Shown piece after piece: positions 13,794 to 22,346 of a DNA stretch of 34,894 nt; the stretch's first letter is position 1; each line of letters begins with the position of its first letter. The notes under the pieces were generated by a model that was given only the letters and a program-made list of their open reading frames with translations, did not search any database and was not told the DNA's origin. A program made the position numbers and the translations under genes. Source of the DNA: DASYXW01 sp035934405 (GTDB lineage Bacteria; Acidobacteriota; Terriglobia; UBA7540); NCBI GenBank assembly GCA_035934405.1, contig DASYXW010000042.1:1-34894 (forward strand). The letters are read 5' to 3'.

Positions 13794-15734
13794 TCACCGC
13801 AACAGGACATATCCCAGCCATACGACGGCGCCCACCAGCACCCAGGCGGCGTAACTCCGCAAGTTCCCGGACTGCATTCGCCGCAGGATGTTTCCGGCGC
13901 CCGCGGTCGCCGCAGCCGTTCCTTCCACCAGGCCGCCGTCAATCAGGCCGGCGTCCACATCCTTCCAGAGCAGAGTCTCGGAACCAACCCGCAGAGGCCG
14001 GACGACGAGCCAGTTATAAAACTCATCCACGTAGTACTTGTTCACCAGCGTGCGGTAGACTCCTCTGAATGACTCGGCGATGCGCTCGGGAATTTCCGGG
14101 GACGCAAGGTAAAACCAGTAAGCGAGGCCGATGCCGAGGAGCGCCGCGGCGAGGGAGATCAGCATGAGAACACCACCGGAGAACGCGCCTTCCGGATGAC
14201 CTCCAGCGGTACGGAGCCAAGCTTCCGATTGGCCGAAGACGGGCGCGAGGTAGCGGTCAAACGTTTCAGTGCCGCCGAGCGGCTTCGGCCAGCTCAGATA
14301 ACCGGCGAGAATGGAGAAGATCGCGAGCACGATCAGTGGTCCGGTCATCTTCGTGCCGCTCTCGTGGACGTGGTGTTCGAGTTCCGGCGGGACGCGGGAC
14401 TCGCCGTGGAAGGTCATGAAGAGGGCGCGGAACATGTAGAAAGCCGTCAGGCCTGCTGTGACGGTCCCCAACCAGTAGAGCCAGGCGTGGCCGAGCGGGC
14501 CATCGTAGGCGGCGGCCAGGATTTCGTCTTTGCTGAAGAATCCCGCAAAGCCCGGAATGCCGCTGATGGCGAGCGTGGCGATGAGGAACGTCCAGTAGGT
14601 GGCTTTCATTTTGCGGCGCAGCCCGCCCATCTTGCGCATGTCGAGCTCGCCGCTCATGGCGTGCATTACGCTGCCGGCGGCGAGAAACAGCAACGCCTTG
14701 AAGCAGGCGTGCGTCACGAGATGAAAGATTCCGGTGGCGAACGCAGCGGCGCCGCAGCCCATAAACATGTATCCGAGCTGGCTGATGGTGGAGTACGCCA
14801 GCATCCGCTTCAGATCGTTCTGGCAGAGGGCGATGGTGGCGGCGAAAAACGCGGTGACGCAGCCAATAATGCCGACGATTTCCAGCGCCTGGGGAGCGTG
14901 AACGAAGATGACGTTCGAGCGCGCCACCATGTAAACGCCCGCCGTGACCATGGTGGCGGCGTGAATGAGGGCGCTGACCGGCGTCGGGCCTTCCATGGCG
15001 TCCGGCAGCCAGACGTAAAGCGGAAGCTGCGCCGATTTCCCGACGGCTCCGAGAAACAGCAGCAAGGCGGCAGCCGTGAGCGTGCCGTGCATTTCACCCG
15101 GCTTCAAAGCCGCGATGCGCGGGAACAGCTCGTGAAAGTTCACCGAGCCGAAGGTCCAGAAGAGCAGCGCGATTCCGACCGTGAATCCGGCGTCGCCGAT
15201 GCGGGTGACGATGAAGGCCTTCTTGCCGGCGTCGGAAGCGGATTTCCTGGGGAAGTAGAATCCGATGAGCAGGTAAGAGCACAAGCCCACGCCTTCCCAG
15301 CCGACGAACATCAGCGGATAGTTCGCGGCGGTGACGAGCGTGAGCATCATGAAGAGGAAAAGGTTGAGATAACAGAAAAAGCGGTAGTAGCCGCCCTCGT
15401 GCTCCATGTAACCCATGGAATAGATGTGAATGAGGAAGCCGACCACGGTGACCGTGACGGTCATGACCAGCGTCAGGCGGTCGTAAGCAAGCGCGAAGGG
15501 GGCGGTGAAGGCCCCGGCCTGAATCCAAGTGAAGTAGCTGTGGAGAAATGGAGGGGAATCGGGCGGGAGGCCGGAAAAGGCGCGCGCCGCGACGAGCGCG
15601 AAGATCATCGAGAGCGCCGCGGCGCCGCAGCCGATCCAGGAGACGAGCGCGTGCGGGAAACGCCGGCCGAAGATGCCGTTGAGCGCGGCGCCCAGGAGCG
15701 GCGGTAGGAGGATGAGAAGGAGCAGAGTTTGCAT
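13794..15734 (-). CDS. nuoL: NADH-quinone oxidoreductase subunit L
   Basis: The 646-aa product is the distal antiporter-like subunit of complex I. It contains the family signatures YSMGYMEHEGGYYRFFCYLN, FVGWEGVGLCSYLLIGFYF, GAVGKSAQLPLYVWLPDAME, and PTPVSALIHAATMVTAGVYM. The C-terminal extension with the long lateral helix and a last membrane segment (YAAWVLVGAVVWLGYVLL) is present, as expected for NuoL and not for NuoM or NuoN. It follows a 100-aa membrane-protein gene by 81 bp. Length and motifs are normal. Confidence 0.96.
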   Translation of the reverse strand: MQTLLLLILLPPLLGAALNGIFGRRFPHALVSWIGCGAAALSMIFALVAARAFSGLPPDSPPFLHSYFTWIQAGAFTAPFALAYDRLTLVMTVTVTVVGFLIHIYSMGYMEHEGGYYRFFCYLNLFLFMMLTLVTAANYPLMFVGWEGVGLCSYLLIGFYFPRKSASDAGKKAFIVTRIGDAGFTVGIALLFWTFGSVNFHELFPRIAALKPGEMHGTLTAAALLLFLGAVGKSAQLPLYVWLPDAMEGPTPVSALIHAATMVTAGVYMVARSNVIFVHAPQALEIVGIIGCVTAFFAATIALCQNDLKRMLAYSTISQLGYMFMGCGAAAFATGIFHLVTHACFKALLFLAAGSVMHAMSGELDMRKMGGLRRKMKATYWTFLIATLAISGIPGFAGFFSKDEILAAAYDGPLGHAWLYWLGTVTAGLTAFYMFRALFMTFHGESRVPPELEHHVHESGTKMTGPLIVLAIFSILAGYLSWPKPLGGTETFDRYLAPVFGQSEAWLRTAGGHPEGAFSGGVLMLISLAAALLGIGLAYWFYLASPEIPERIAESFRGVYRTLVNKYYVDEFYNWLVVRPLRVGSETLLWKDVDAGLIDGGLVEGTAAATAGAGNILRRMQSGNLRSYAAWVLVGAVVWLGYVLLR

Positions 15735-15815
15735 GAGTCACCGAGGACGCGTGGTCAACCCCCCTCACGCGTCCCGACACGTCCTGGCGCCGGCATCGTA
15801 CTTTGACGAAGGGTA

Positions 15816-16118
15816 CTAGCCGGGCTCCTTTCTAAGCGCATAAAGCAGATATCCAATGGGAAACAACGTGAGACCAAGAACGGCACTCGAGAGATCGAGG
15901 TAGTGACCCGCGCCGTGCTGGAGCCCCCAGTGCATCCAGGGAAACAGGTGAAGCGCTTCGCAAGTATGAGTAAGAACAACCAGCGCCAGACATGCGGCGC
16001 CGAGGACCTGCAGGAACGAGCCTACGGTCTTTGCCTTAATCAACAAGACGACGGAAGCGGGAAACAAAACGCTCACCGGCAACAATGCGACCAGGGCTTT
16101 GACTAGCGTGACATTCAT
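15816..16118 (-). CDS. Small membrane protein inserted between nuoK and nuoL
   Basis: The 100-aa product has three hydrophobic helices (approximately residues 5-28, 33-55 and 75-95) and a His/Trp-rich loop (HTCEALHLFPWMHWGLQHGAGHY) between the second and third. It matches no complex I core subunit, and its size differs from NuoK and NuoJ. It lies in frame order inside the operon, 35 bp after nuoK, so it is co-transcribed with complex I. It could be an accessory subunit or assembly factor; no family is recognised and the function is open. Confidence 0.65.
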   Translation of the reverse strand: MNVTLVKALVALLPVSVLFPASVVLLIKAKTVGSFLQVLGAACLALVVLTHTCEALHLFPWMHWGLQHGAGHYLDLSSAVLGLTLFPIGYLLYALRKEPG

Positions 16119-16153
16119 AGCGTGGCCGCGCTATCGCGGCGCCTCGAATGGGA

Positions 16154-16456
16154 TTACAGTTTCATCGAGTCAATCTCGTCAATGCTCAACGTATCGCGAT
16201 TGCGGAAGAGCGCAATGATGATGCCGAGGCCTACGGCGGCTTCCGCCGCCGCCACAACGATGACAAAAAACACGAAAAGCTGCCCGCTCAAATCGCCGTG
16301 ATAGCGCGCAAAGCCGATGAAAGCCAGATTGACGGCATTGAGCATCAGCTCGATACACATAAAAATGGTGATGATGTTGCGTCGAATCACGAAGCCAGCG
16401 GCGCCCACTACGAAAAGGATGGCGCTGACGGCGAGAATGTGTGCGAGTGGAACCAT
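16154..16456 (-). CDS. nuoK: NADH-quinone oxidoreductase subunit K
   Basis: The 100-aa product is the three-helix subunit of the E-channel region of complex I. The helix IITIFMCIELMLNAVNLAF carries the conserved membrane glutamate, and the last helix has VVAAAEAAVGLGIIIALF with the second glutamate. The ATG at 16456 (MVPLAHILAVSAILF) is chosen because NuoK proteins start this way; a TTG two codons earlier is less likely. It is preceded by a 210-bp repeat-filled gap after nuoJ. Confidence 0.95.
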   Translation of the reverse strand: MVPLAHILAVSAILFVVGAAGFVIRRNIITIFMCIELMLNAVNLAFIGFARYHGDLSGQLFVFFVIVVAAAEAAVGLGIIIALFRNRDTLSIDEIDSMKL

Positions 16457-16464
16457 GTTCAAAA

Positions 16465-16669
16465 CCAGAAGCCAGGAGTCAGAAGTCAGAAGACAGGAGA
16501 CAGAAGACAGGAGTCAGGAGTCAGAAGTCAGGAGCGACACGGCTTGGTGGCGGCGGAGTTGCCACTCCGACCGCCTGTAAGAGTATCGAACCCCATTCGC
16601 ACTCCCCTTCCTCACTTCTGTCTTCTGTCTCCTGTCTTTACAGCTCCTGTCTTCTGTCTCCCGTCTTTA
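16465..16669. repeat. Purine/pyrimidine inverted-repeat array between nuoJ and nuoK
   Basis: A left arm of AGGAGTCAGAAGTCAGAAGA-type units (16465-16535) and a right arm of TCTTCTGTCTCCTG-type units (16613-16669) flank about 78 bp of unrelated sequence (16536-16612). TGTCTTTACAG occurs twice in the right arm. The nuoJ stop codon (16667-16669) lies inside the last unit. The repeat units are the same family as at 3653-3741. Confidence 0.75.
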
Positions 16670-17158
16670 CAGTTGCTTCTTCGCGAGCACCACAGCCCCC
16701 AGGATAGCGACCAGAATCAAAATCGAAGTGACTTCAAACGGCAGCACGTAACTCCGGAAAAGCAGATGGCCGATGGCGACCGGGGCGGCGTCTGCCGGCG
16801 CTGCCGGGTGTGTCGTGCGGGGGGGGAACTGCCGCCAGACCACATAGACGATTTCGGCGAGGAAGGCCACGACCAGCGGTCCGCCGAGCCAGCGCGCCAG
16901 GCGATTCCGTTCGCCAGGAGCTTCGCGTCCCGCGTTCAACAGCATGATGACGAGCACGAAGAGCACCATGATGGCGCCGGCGTAAACGATCACCTGAATC
17001 ATGGCGATGAACGGCGCTTCGAGCAGCAGGTACATCACGGCCACCGAAGCGAGCACGACGATCAGTGACAGCGCACTGTAGACCGGCGTGCGCTGCAGGA
17101 CAACATTCAAGGCAGCGATAATGCTCACCGCGGCCGCGATGTAAAAAAGTACGGGCAT
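16667..17158 (-). CDS. nuoJ: NADH-quinone oxidoreductase subunit J
   Basis: The 163-aa product has five membrane helices. The conserved helix FIAMIQVIVYAGAIMVLFVL is the NuoJ signature, with the mobile pi-bulge helix important for coupling quinone reduction to the proton path. It starts 3 bp after the nuoH stop. In standard operons nuoI would be between these two genes; there is no room for it here. The C-terminal stop codon falls within a repeat unit. Confidence 0.95.
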   Translation of the reverse strand: MPVLFYIAAAVSIIAALNVVLQRTPVYSALSLIVVLASVAVMYLLLEAPFIAMIQVIVYAGAIMVLFVLVIMLLNAGREAPGERNRLARWLGGPLVVAFLAEIVYVVWRQFPPRTTHPAAPADAAPVAIGHLLFRSYVLPFEVTSILILVAILGAVVLAKKQL

Positions 17159-17161
17159 GGG

Positions 17162-18223
17162 CTAGGCGTTAATCCAGGCGACCGCGAAGCTGGTCACCAG
17201 GATGTTCAGCAGCGCCACCGGCAGCAGGAACTTCCAGCCGAAGGCCATCAATTGATCGTAGCGAAAGCGTGGCAGCGTGCCGCGCACCCAAATATAGAAA
17301 AACAGGAAACAGAAGACCTTCAGGCAAAACCAGACGACGGGCAAAATCACATGCAGCCAAGAGGGACCGAACACCGGCCCGAGCCAGCCGCCAAAAAAGA
17401 GCAGCGTGGCGATGCACGATACGGTAATCATGTTGGCGTATTCCGACATGAAGAAGGTGGCGAACTTGAAGCTGCTGTATTCGGTGTGAAAACCCGCCAC
17501 CAATTCCGTCTCGCCCTCGGGAAGGTCGAAAGGAACGCGATTGGTTTCCGCAATCGCGGCCATGAAGTAAACCAGGAATCCGACCGGTTGCGCGAAGACG
17601 TTCCAATGCGGCAGCAGCGCGACGCCGCCGACGTGCCAGAATCCGCGCTGATACTCCACCATCGCGCGCAGGCTGAACGTCCCGGTGAGCATCAGGACCC
17701 CGATTACGCCGAGGCTCAAAGCGATTTCGTAGCTGATCATCTGGGCGGAAGAGCGCAGTCCGCCGAAAAGCGGGTACTTGCTGTTCGACGACCACCCGGC
17801 GAGCGCGACACTGTAAACCCCGAGCGAGGTTACAGCGAAGATGAAGAGAAGTCCAACGTTGAGGTCCGTGATCTCAAGCGCAATCTTGTGGCCGGCCACG
17901 GTGAACGATTCGCCGAACGGAATCACCGAAATGGAAAGGAACGCGGTGACGAAGGCGATAAACGGCGCGAGCCAATAGACCACACGATCGGCTTCGGTGG
18001 GGACGATGTCTTCCTTAAACATGAACTTCAGGCCGTCGGCCAGCGGCTGAAGCAGGCCGTGCGGGCCGACGCGGTAGGGTCCCCAGCGTGACTGGATGTG
18101 TCCGATCACCTTGCGCTCGAGCCACGTGAGGTACGCAATGGCCGTCAGCAACACAAACAGGATGACCGCGACCTTGACGATGGCGATGAACAGAAAGACC
18201 GTGGTGTCAGAAGATGTGGTCAT
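17162..18223 (-). CDS. nuoH: NADH-quinone oxidoreductase subunit H
   Basis: The 353-aa product is the membrane subunit that forms much of the quinone chamber and joins the peripheral arm to the membrane arm. Motifs include YLTWLERKVIGHIQSRWGP, RVGPHGLLQPLADGLKFMFK, and NRVPFDLPEGETELVAGFH, with the acidic residues of the E-channel. The ATG at 18223 is used; it overlaps the nuoG end by 17 bases. Upstream open frame sequence is only an out-of-frame copy of nuoG. The next gene is nuoJ, with nuoI missing. Confidence 0.96.
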   Translation of the reverse strand: MTTSSDTTVFLFIAIVKVAVILFVLLTAIAYLTWLERKVIGHIQSRWGPYRVGPHGLLQPLADGLKFMFKEDIVPTEADRVVYWLAPFIAFVTAFLSISVIPFGESFTVAGHKIALEITDLNVGLLFIFAVTSLGVYSVALAGWSSNSKYPLFGGLRSSAQMISYEIALSLGVIGVLMLTGTFSLRAMVEYQRGFWHVGGVALLPHWNVFAQPVGFLVYFMAAIAETNRVPFDLPEGETELVAGFHTEYSSFKFATFFMSEYANMITVSCIATLLFFGGWLGPVFGPSWLHVILPVVWFCLKVFCFLFFYIWVRGTLPRFRYDQLMAFGWKFLLPVALLNILVTSFAVAWINA

Positions 18224-20465
18224 GAGGCTGCTTCGCTTCGTCCACGGAATTGAGCGCCCAACTATGCCGGCTGACCGAGCCGGAGGTGAACAGCGAATCG
18301 CGTGACGAAAACACCAGGCCGTCGCGCTCGAGCGGCGGCGGATTGCCTGCCGGTTGTGTCGGGACGGCCCGGCCCACCAGCAGATTCGGCAGGGCGACGG
18401 CGTAACCGGGAACCTGCGCGACGATTTCATGCAAAACGTCATCGGCCGAGCGATAGGGCCATTCGTGGCCGAACTGCCGGGCCAGCGCCAGCAGAATCTC
18501 GAGATCGCTGCGCGTCCCGGCCTGGCGCATCGTTTTCTTCAGCGCCTGAACCTCGCCGCAAGTGTTGGTGACCGTTCCAGACTTTTCAGCGAAGGTGGCC
18601 GCCGGCAGCACGACGTCTGCAAGCTCCGTCGTCTCGGTTGGAAACAGTTCGGCCACGCACAAAAACTCCAGCTTCCCGAGCGCCTCTCGCGCCAGCCCGA
18701 AGGTCTTGACGGGATTCGAGCCGAAAACGAGCAACGCCTTGATCCCGCCGGACTGGTCAAGCATCTCGCGAACATTCTTTCCGGCGCTCTCCGGAAGTTT
18801 AGCGTTCCAAAGCGATTCGTAGCGCGCGCGCGCCGCCTCATCAGCGACCGGTTGGTAGCCGGGGAGGCATTGGGGAAGCACCCCCATGTCGGCCGCGCCG
18901 CGCGAGTTGGCATAATCGCCGAGCGCGATGAAACGCGTGCGTCCAGAGAGCGCCGAACTCAAGCCCCAGCGGACGAGCTGGCCGACAGCCGCGCCGCGAA
19001 TCTCGGCGCCAAAAATAATCACTGTGTCCGACTCTTTGGCAAGCTTCTCGCGGAAGATCGCAAGTTGCTCCACGCCGTTCAGAACGAGTTCCCCTGAGGC
19101 ACCGTCGTTCCCGGCCAGGGCGCGCACCGCGCTGGCTTCGCCGCCCGATTTCACCTTTACAAACACGCTCGCTTGGCGCAGGGCAAGTTTGATGTCGCTG
19201 CTGTTCACCACGTAGAGTCGCGCGCCGTGCTGCCGGACGGCCTGGCGGATCTGGTAGGCGAGCAGAGGATGCTGCTGCGTGGGGTCGTTGCCGATGAGCA
19301 GGATGCTCTTCGCGTCGAGCACATCTCGCATCGTCGCGCAGCGATCCGTGGCTCGCGCTTCCGTGAGCGCGGCAACCAGTGAAGAGAAGTCGCCCGTGCG
19401 ATGATGGTCAACATTGTGGGTGCCGATTACGGCGCGCGCCAAGCGCTGCAGCAGGTAATTCTCCTCGTTCGAGGTCCGGTTCGAACCTATAATCCCGACT
19501 GAGCCGGGCCCGTGTTTTGCAATGACGTCCTTCACGCGCGCGGCAATCAAGGGCAACGATTCTTCCCACGTCGCCGTTTCTTGTTTTCCGTTGCGCCGGA
19601 CAAGGGGCGTGGTCAGGCGCTTTTCGCTGTTCACAAAATCCCAGCCGAACCGGCCCTTGACGCAAAGGAATTCGCCGTTGAAACCGGAATGGTCGCGATT
19701 GTTGGCCCGAAGGATGACGTTGTTCCGCACCGCGAGCGTCGTCTTACAACCATCGCCGCAGTGATTGCAGATCGTCCCGGTATAGGTCAGCTCCCAGGGG
19801 CGCGTCTTGTAGCGGTAGGTGCCGCTGGTGAGCGCGCCGACGGGGCAGATGTCAATGCACATGCCGCATTCTTCGCACTCCAGCTCGTCGCCGCGGTTAG
19901 GAATAATCTCGCTGTGCGCGCCGCGGAACCCGATGCCGTAGGCGTTCACGTCCATGCCTTCGTCGCAAACGCGCACGCAGCGGTAACACAGGATGCAGCG
20001 CGGCCGGTCATAATAGACCAGGCTGGAGAATTTCTTTTCGGGCTCGTGCAGCTTCGGCTCGATAAAGCGCGTCTCGGCCGCGCCGTAACGGAACACAGCG
20101 TCCTGCAGCTCGCACTCGCCGCCCTTGTCGCACACCGGACAATCGAGCGGGTGATTGGTGAGCAGGAATTCCAGCATCGCCTTGCGGGCGTTCCTCACCT
20201 CTTCGTTCTCGGTGTGCACCGCCATGCCATTGGTGACGGTGGTCGTGCACGCCGTCTGCAGCTTGCCCATCTTTTCGATCGACACCAGACACATCCGGCA
20301 GGCGCCCTGCAGCGCCAGGCCCGGGTAATAGCAAAACGACGGGATTTCGATCCCGACCTGCTTCGCCGCCTCGATCAAGAGCGTTCCCGGCGGCACGGTG
20401 ACGGGCTTGCCGTCGATGGCGAGCGTTACGTTGGTGGGGGGCGCCGCTACAGTAGCTTCAGGCAT
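18207..20465 (-). CDS. nuoG: NADH-quinone oxidoreductase subunit G (iron-sulfur)
   Basis: The 752-aa product carries the electron chain of the peripheral arm. The N-terminal ferredoxin domain has C45, C56, C59 and a further Cys for cluster N1b. The segment HPLDCPVCDKGGECELQD gives N4/N5-type ligands, and RCILCYRCVRVCDE and ECEECGMCIDICPVG give the other 4Fe-4S sites. ICNHCGDGCKTTL with a later FLCVKG suggests the extra N7 cluster is also present. The rest is the molybdopterin-oxidoreductase-like domain without cofactor. It starts 11 bp after nuoF. The N-terminal PEATVAAPPTN extension is short and normal. Confidence 0.95.
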   Translation of the reverse strand: MPEATVAAPPTNVTLAIDGKPVTVPPGTLLIEAAKQVGIEIPSFCYYPGLALQGACRMCLVSIEKMGKLQTACTTTVTNGMAVHTENEEVRNARKAMLEFLLTNHPLDCPVCDKGGECELQDAVFRYGAAETRFIEPKLHEPEKKFSSLVYYDRPRCILCYRCVRVCDEGMDVNAYGIGFRGAHSEIIPNRGDELECEECGMCIDICPVGALTSGTYRYKTRPWELTYTGTICNHCGDGCKTTLAVRNNVILRANNRDHSGFNGEFLCVKGRFGWDFVNSEKRLTTPLVRRNGKQETATWEESLPLIAARVKDVIAKHGPGSVGIIGSNRTSNEENYLLQRLARAVIGTHNVDHHRTGDFSSLVAALTEARATDRCATMRDVLDAKSILLIGNDPTQQHPLLAYQIRQAVRQHGARLYVVNSSDIKLALRQASVFVKVKSGGEASAVRALAGNDGASGELVLNGVEQLAIFREKLAKESDTVIIFGAEIRGAAVGQLVRWGLSSALSGRTRFIALGDYANSRGAADMGVLPQCLPGYQPVADEAARARYESLWNAKLPESAGKNVREMLDQSGGIKALLVFGSNPVKTFGLAREALGKLEFLCVAELFPTETTELADVVLPAATFAEKSGTVTNTCGEVQALKKTMRQAGTRSDLEILLALARQFGHEWPYRSADDVLHEIVAQVPGYAVALPNLLVGRAVPTQPAGNPPPLERDGLVFSSRDSLFTSGSVSRHSWALNSVDEAKQPHDHIF

Positions 20466-20476
20466 AAAACACGAGT

Positions 20477-21799
20477 CTAGCCAGCCGCGACCGCCTTCCT
20501 TTCATGCGGACAGTAACCGAGCTTCACATGCTCCTCGAACTCGCTCCGGAACTTCTTCAGAAAGCTAATGGCCGGCAGCGCCGCGGCGTCGCCAAGCGGG
20601 CAAAGCGTCTTTCCCAGAATGTTGAATGACGCATCGAGCGCCGTGTCGGGATCCTCGGGAACCCCGGCGCCGTCGTGGAGCCGCGTCAGCAGAGCTTTCA
20701 GCCAAGCTGTGCCTTCGCGGCACGGAATGCACCACCCGCAGGATTCGTGAGCGTAAAATTTCTCGATGCGCAGCAGAGCCTTCACCATGCAAGTGTCTTC
20801 GTCCATGACGATGACGCCGCCCGAGCCCAGCATCGAACCGATCTTCGCGACCGAGTCAAAATCCATCGCGAGGCCTGCGGTCTCCTCAGCCTTGAGGACA
20901 GGGCAAGAGGAGCCACCCGGAATCACGGCCTTGAGCTTTTTGCCGTCCGGAATCCCGCCGCCCACTTCTTCAATCATGCGGTCCAGAGGAAAGCCCATCG
21001 GCAGCTCGTAAACGCCGGGACGATTGACGTGACCCGAAAGGCAGAAGAGCCGCGTGCCGCCGTTCTTCGCCGTGCCGAGCTTGGCGTAAGCTTCGGCGCC
21101 CATCAGCAGGATGCCCGGGACATTGGAGAGTGTCTCGACGTTGTTGACGATCGTCGGGCAGCCATAAAGACCGACCACGGCGGGAAACGGCGGCTTCACG
21201 CGCGGGTAGCCGCGCAGCCCTTCGAGGGAGTTCAGTAGCGCCGTCTCCTCGCCGCACTCATAGGCGCCGGCGCCAGTGTGCGTGGCGAGCTCGAAATCAT
21301 ATCCCGAGCCGCAGATGTTCTTGCCGAGGAACCCCTGCGCGTAAGCCTCGTCGATGGCGCGATCCACGATGTCCAGCAGGTAGCGATACTCGCCGCGCAC
21401 ATAGACGTAGCCCTGGTGCGCGCCAATGGCGAACCCGCCGATGATGATGCCCTCGATGAGTTGGTGCGGGTCATATTCCATCAGCGGGCGGTCCTTGCAC
21501 GTGCCGGGCTCGCTTTCGTCGGCGTTGCACACCATGTACCGGGGCTTCGGGATGTTCCTGGGGACAAAACTCCACTTCAAGCCGGTGTTGAACCCCGCCC
21601 CGCCCCGCCCGCGCAGTCCGGAGTTCTTCACCTCGTTGATGACGCCGTCCGGCCCCATCTCCAGCGCCTTTTTCAGCGCCTTGTAGCCGTCGCTCGCGAG
21701 ATAGACGTCGATCGAGGCCGAATTCGGCAAGCCAAACCGCTTGCTGATGACCTTCACCTCGTGGGGCGAACCCTTCATGTAGCTCTCGTAGTCGGACAT
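20477..21799 (-). CDS. nuoF: NADH-quinone oxidoreductase subunit F (NADH/FMN-binding)
   Basis: The 440-aa product is the NADH-oxidising subunit. GLRGRGGAGFNTGLKWSFVP and the following VCNADESEPGTCKDR are the FMN and NADH binding regions. SCGWCIPCREGTAWL and TLCPLGDAA hold the four cysteines of cluster N3. It works with NuoE and NuoG as the dehydrogenase module. The gene lies 39 bp after nuoE and 11 bp before nuoG, in standard order. Confidence 0.96.
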   Translation of the reverse strand: MSDYESYMKGSPHEVKVISKRFGLPNSASIDVYLASDGYKALKKALEMGPDGVINEVKNSGLRGRGGAGFNTGLKWSFVPRNIPKPRYMVCNADESEPGTCKDRPLMEYDPHQLIEGIIIGGFAIGAHQGYVYVRGEYRYLLDIVDRAIDEAYAQGFLGKNICGSGYDFELATHTGAGAYECGEETALLNSLEGLRGYPRVKPPFPAVVGLYGCPTIVNNVETLSNVPGILLMGAEAYAKLGTAKNGGTRLFCLSGHVNRPGVYELPMGFPLDRMIEEVGGGIPDGKKLKAVIPGGSSCPVLKAEETAGLAMDFDSVAKIGSMLGSGGVIVMDEDTCMVKALLRIEKFYAHESCGWCIPCREGTAWLKALLTRLHDGAGVPEDPDTALDASFNILGKTLCPLGDAAALPAISFLKKFRSEFEEHVKLGYCPHERKAVAAG

Positions 21800-21838
21800 G
21801 GTCCACAGTCGATAGTTGAAGGTCGAAGGTGCGCAACC

Positions 21839-22339
21839 TTACGTTCTGACTCCTGGCTCCTGACTCCTGACTTCTCTTTCTAGCCGTTCGATAAGTCGAT
21901 CAATCTTTTCCACCGTCAAGTTCTCGTGGAAGTCGTAATTCACCTGCATGGCGGGAGCGCCACAGCAGGCGCCGAGGCACTCGACTTCTTCGAGCGAAAA
22001 CACGCCGTCGGGCGTGGTCTGCCTATGGCCGATTCCCAGCTTTCTCTTGCAATGCTCCAGGATTTCTTCTCCGCCCCGCAGCAGGCACGAAATATTCGTG
22101 CAGACCTGAAAGTTGTACCTGCCAATCGGCTGGCGGTGGAGCATGGAATAGTAGCCGATATCCTCCACCACCTCGATGGGGCGTACCTCGACCCGCCGCG
22201 CAATTTCCTCGATGAGTTCATCGGAGACGCAACCGATTTCGTCCTGGCCGAACATGAGCAGCGGTACGATGGCAGACCGCTTCACCGGGTAGCGCGTGAT
22301 GACTTGGTCGAACCTCGCTTTGAGGGCATCGGAAAGCAT
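21839..22339 (-). CDS. nuoE: NADH-quinone oxidoreductase subunit E (2Fe-2S)
   Basis: The 166-aa product is the thioredoxin-like 24-kDa subunit binding cluster N1a through CTNISCLLRG and CLGACCGAPAMQVN. The ATG at 22339 is preceded by AAGGTG and lies 7 bp after the nuoD stop, so it is preferred over longer versions. The C-terminal tail REVRSQEPGVRT is unusual: it is encoded by a copy of the GACTCCTGACTCCTG repeat (21845-21875), followed directly by the TAA stop. Core function should not be affected because the fold ends before this tail. Confidence 0.95.
   Translation of the reverse strand: MLSDALKARFDQVITRYPVKRSAIVPLLMFGQDEIGCVSDELIEEIARRVEVRPIEVVEDIGYYSMLHRQPIGRYNFQVCTNISCLLRGGEEILEHCKRKLGIGHRQTTPDGVFSLEEVECLGACCGAPAMQVNYDFHENLTVEKIDRLIERLEREVRSQEPGVRT
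21845..21875. repeat. GACTCCTG-type repeat inside the nuoE 3' end
   Basis: The units CTGACTCCTGGCTCCTGACT (from 21846) belong to the same family as the arms at 3653-3741 and 16465-16669. In this copy no opposite arm is present, and the repeat is translated as the last dozen residues of NuoE. Confidence 0.65.
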
Positions 22340-22346
22340 TTTCACC

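Noticed and set aside
14196..15707. 503-codon open frame on the + strand opposite nuoL
   Set aside because: Antisense shadow of nuoL with no family signal.
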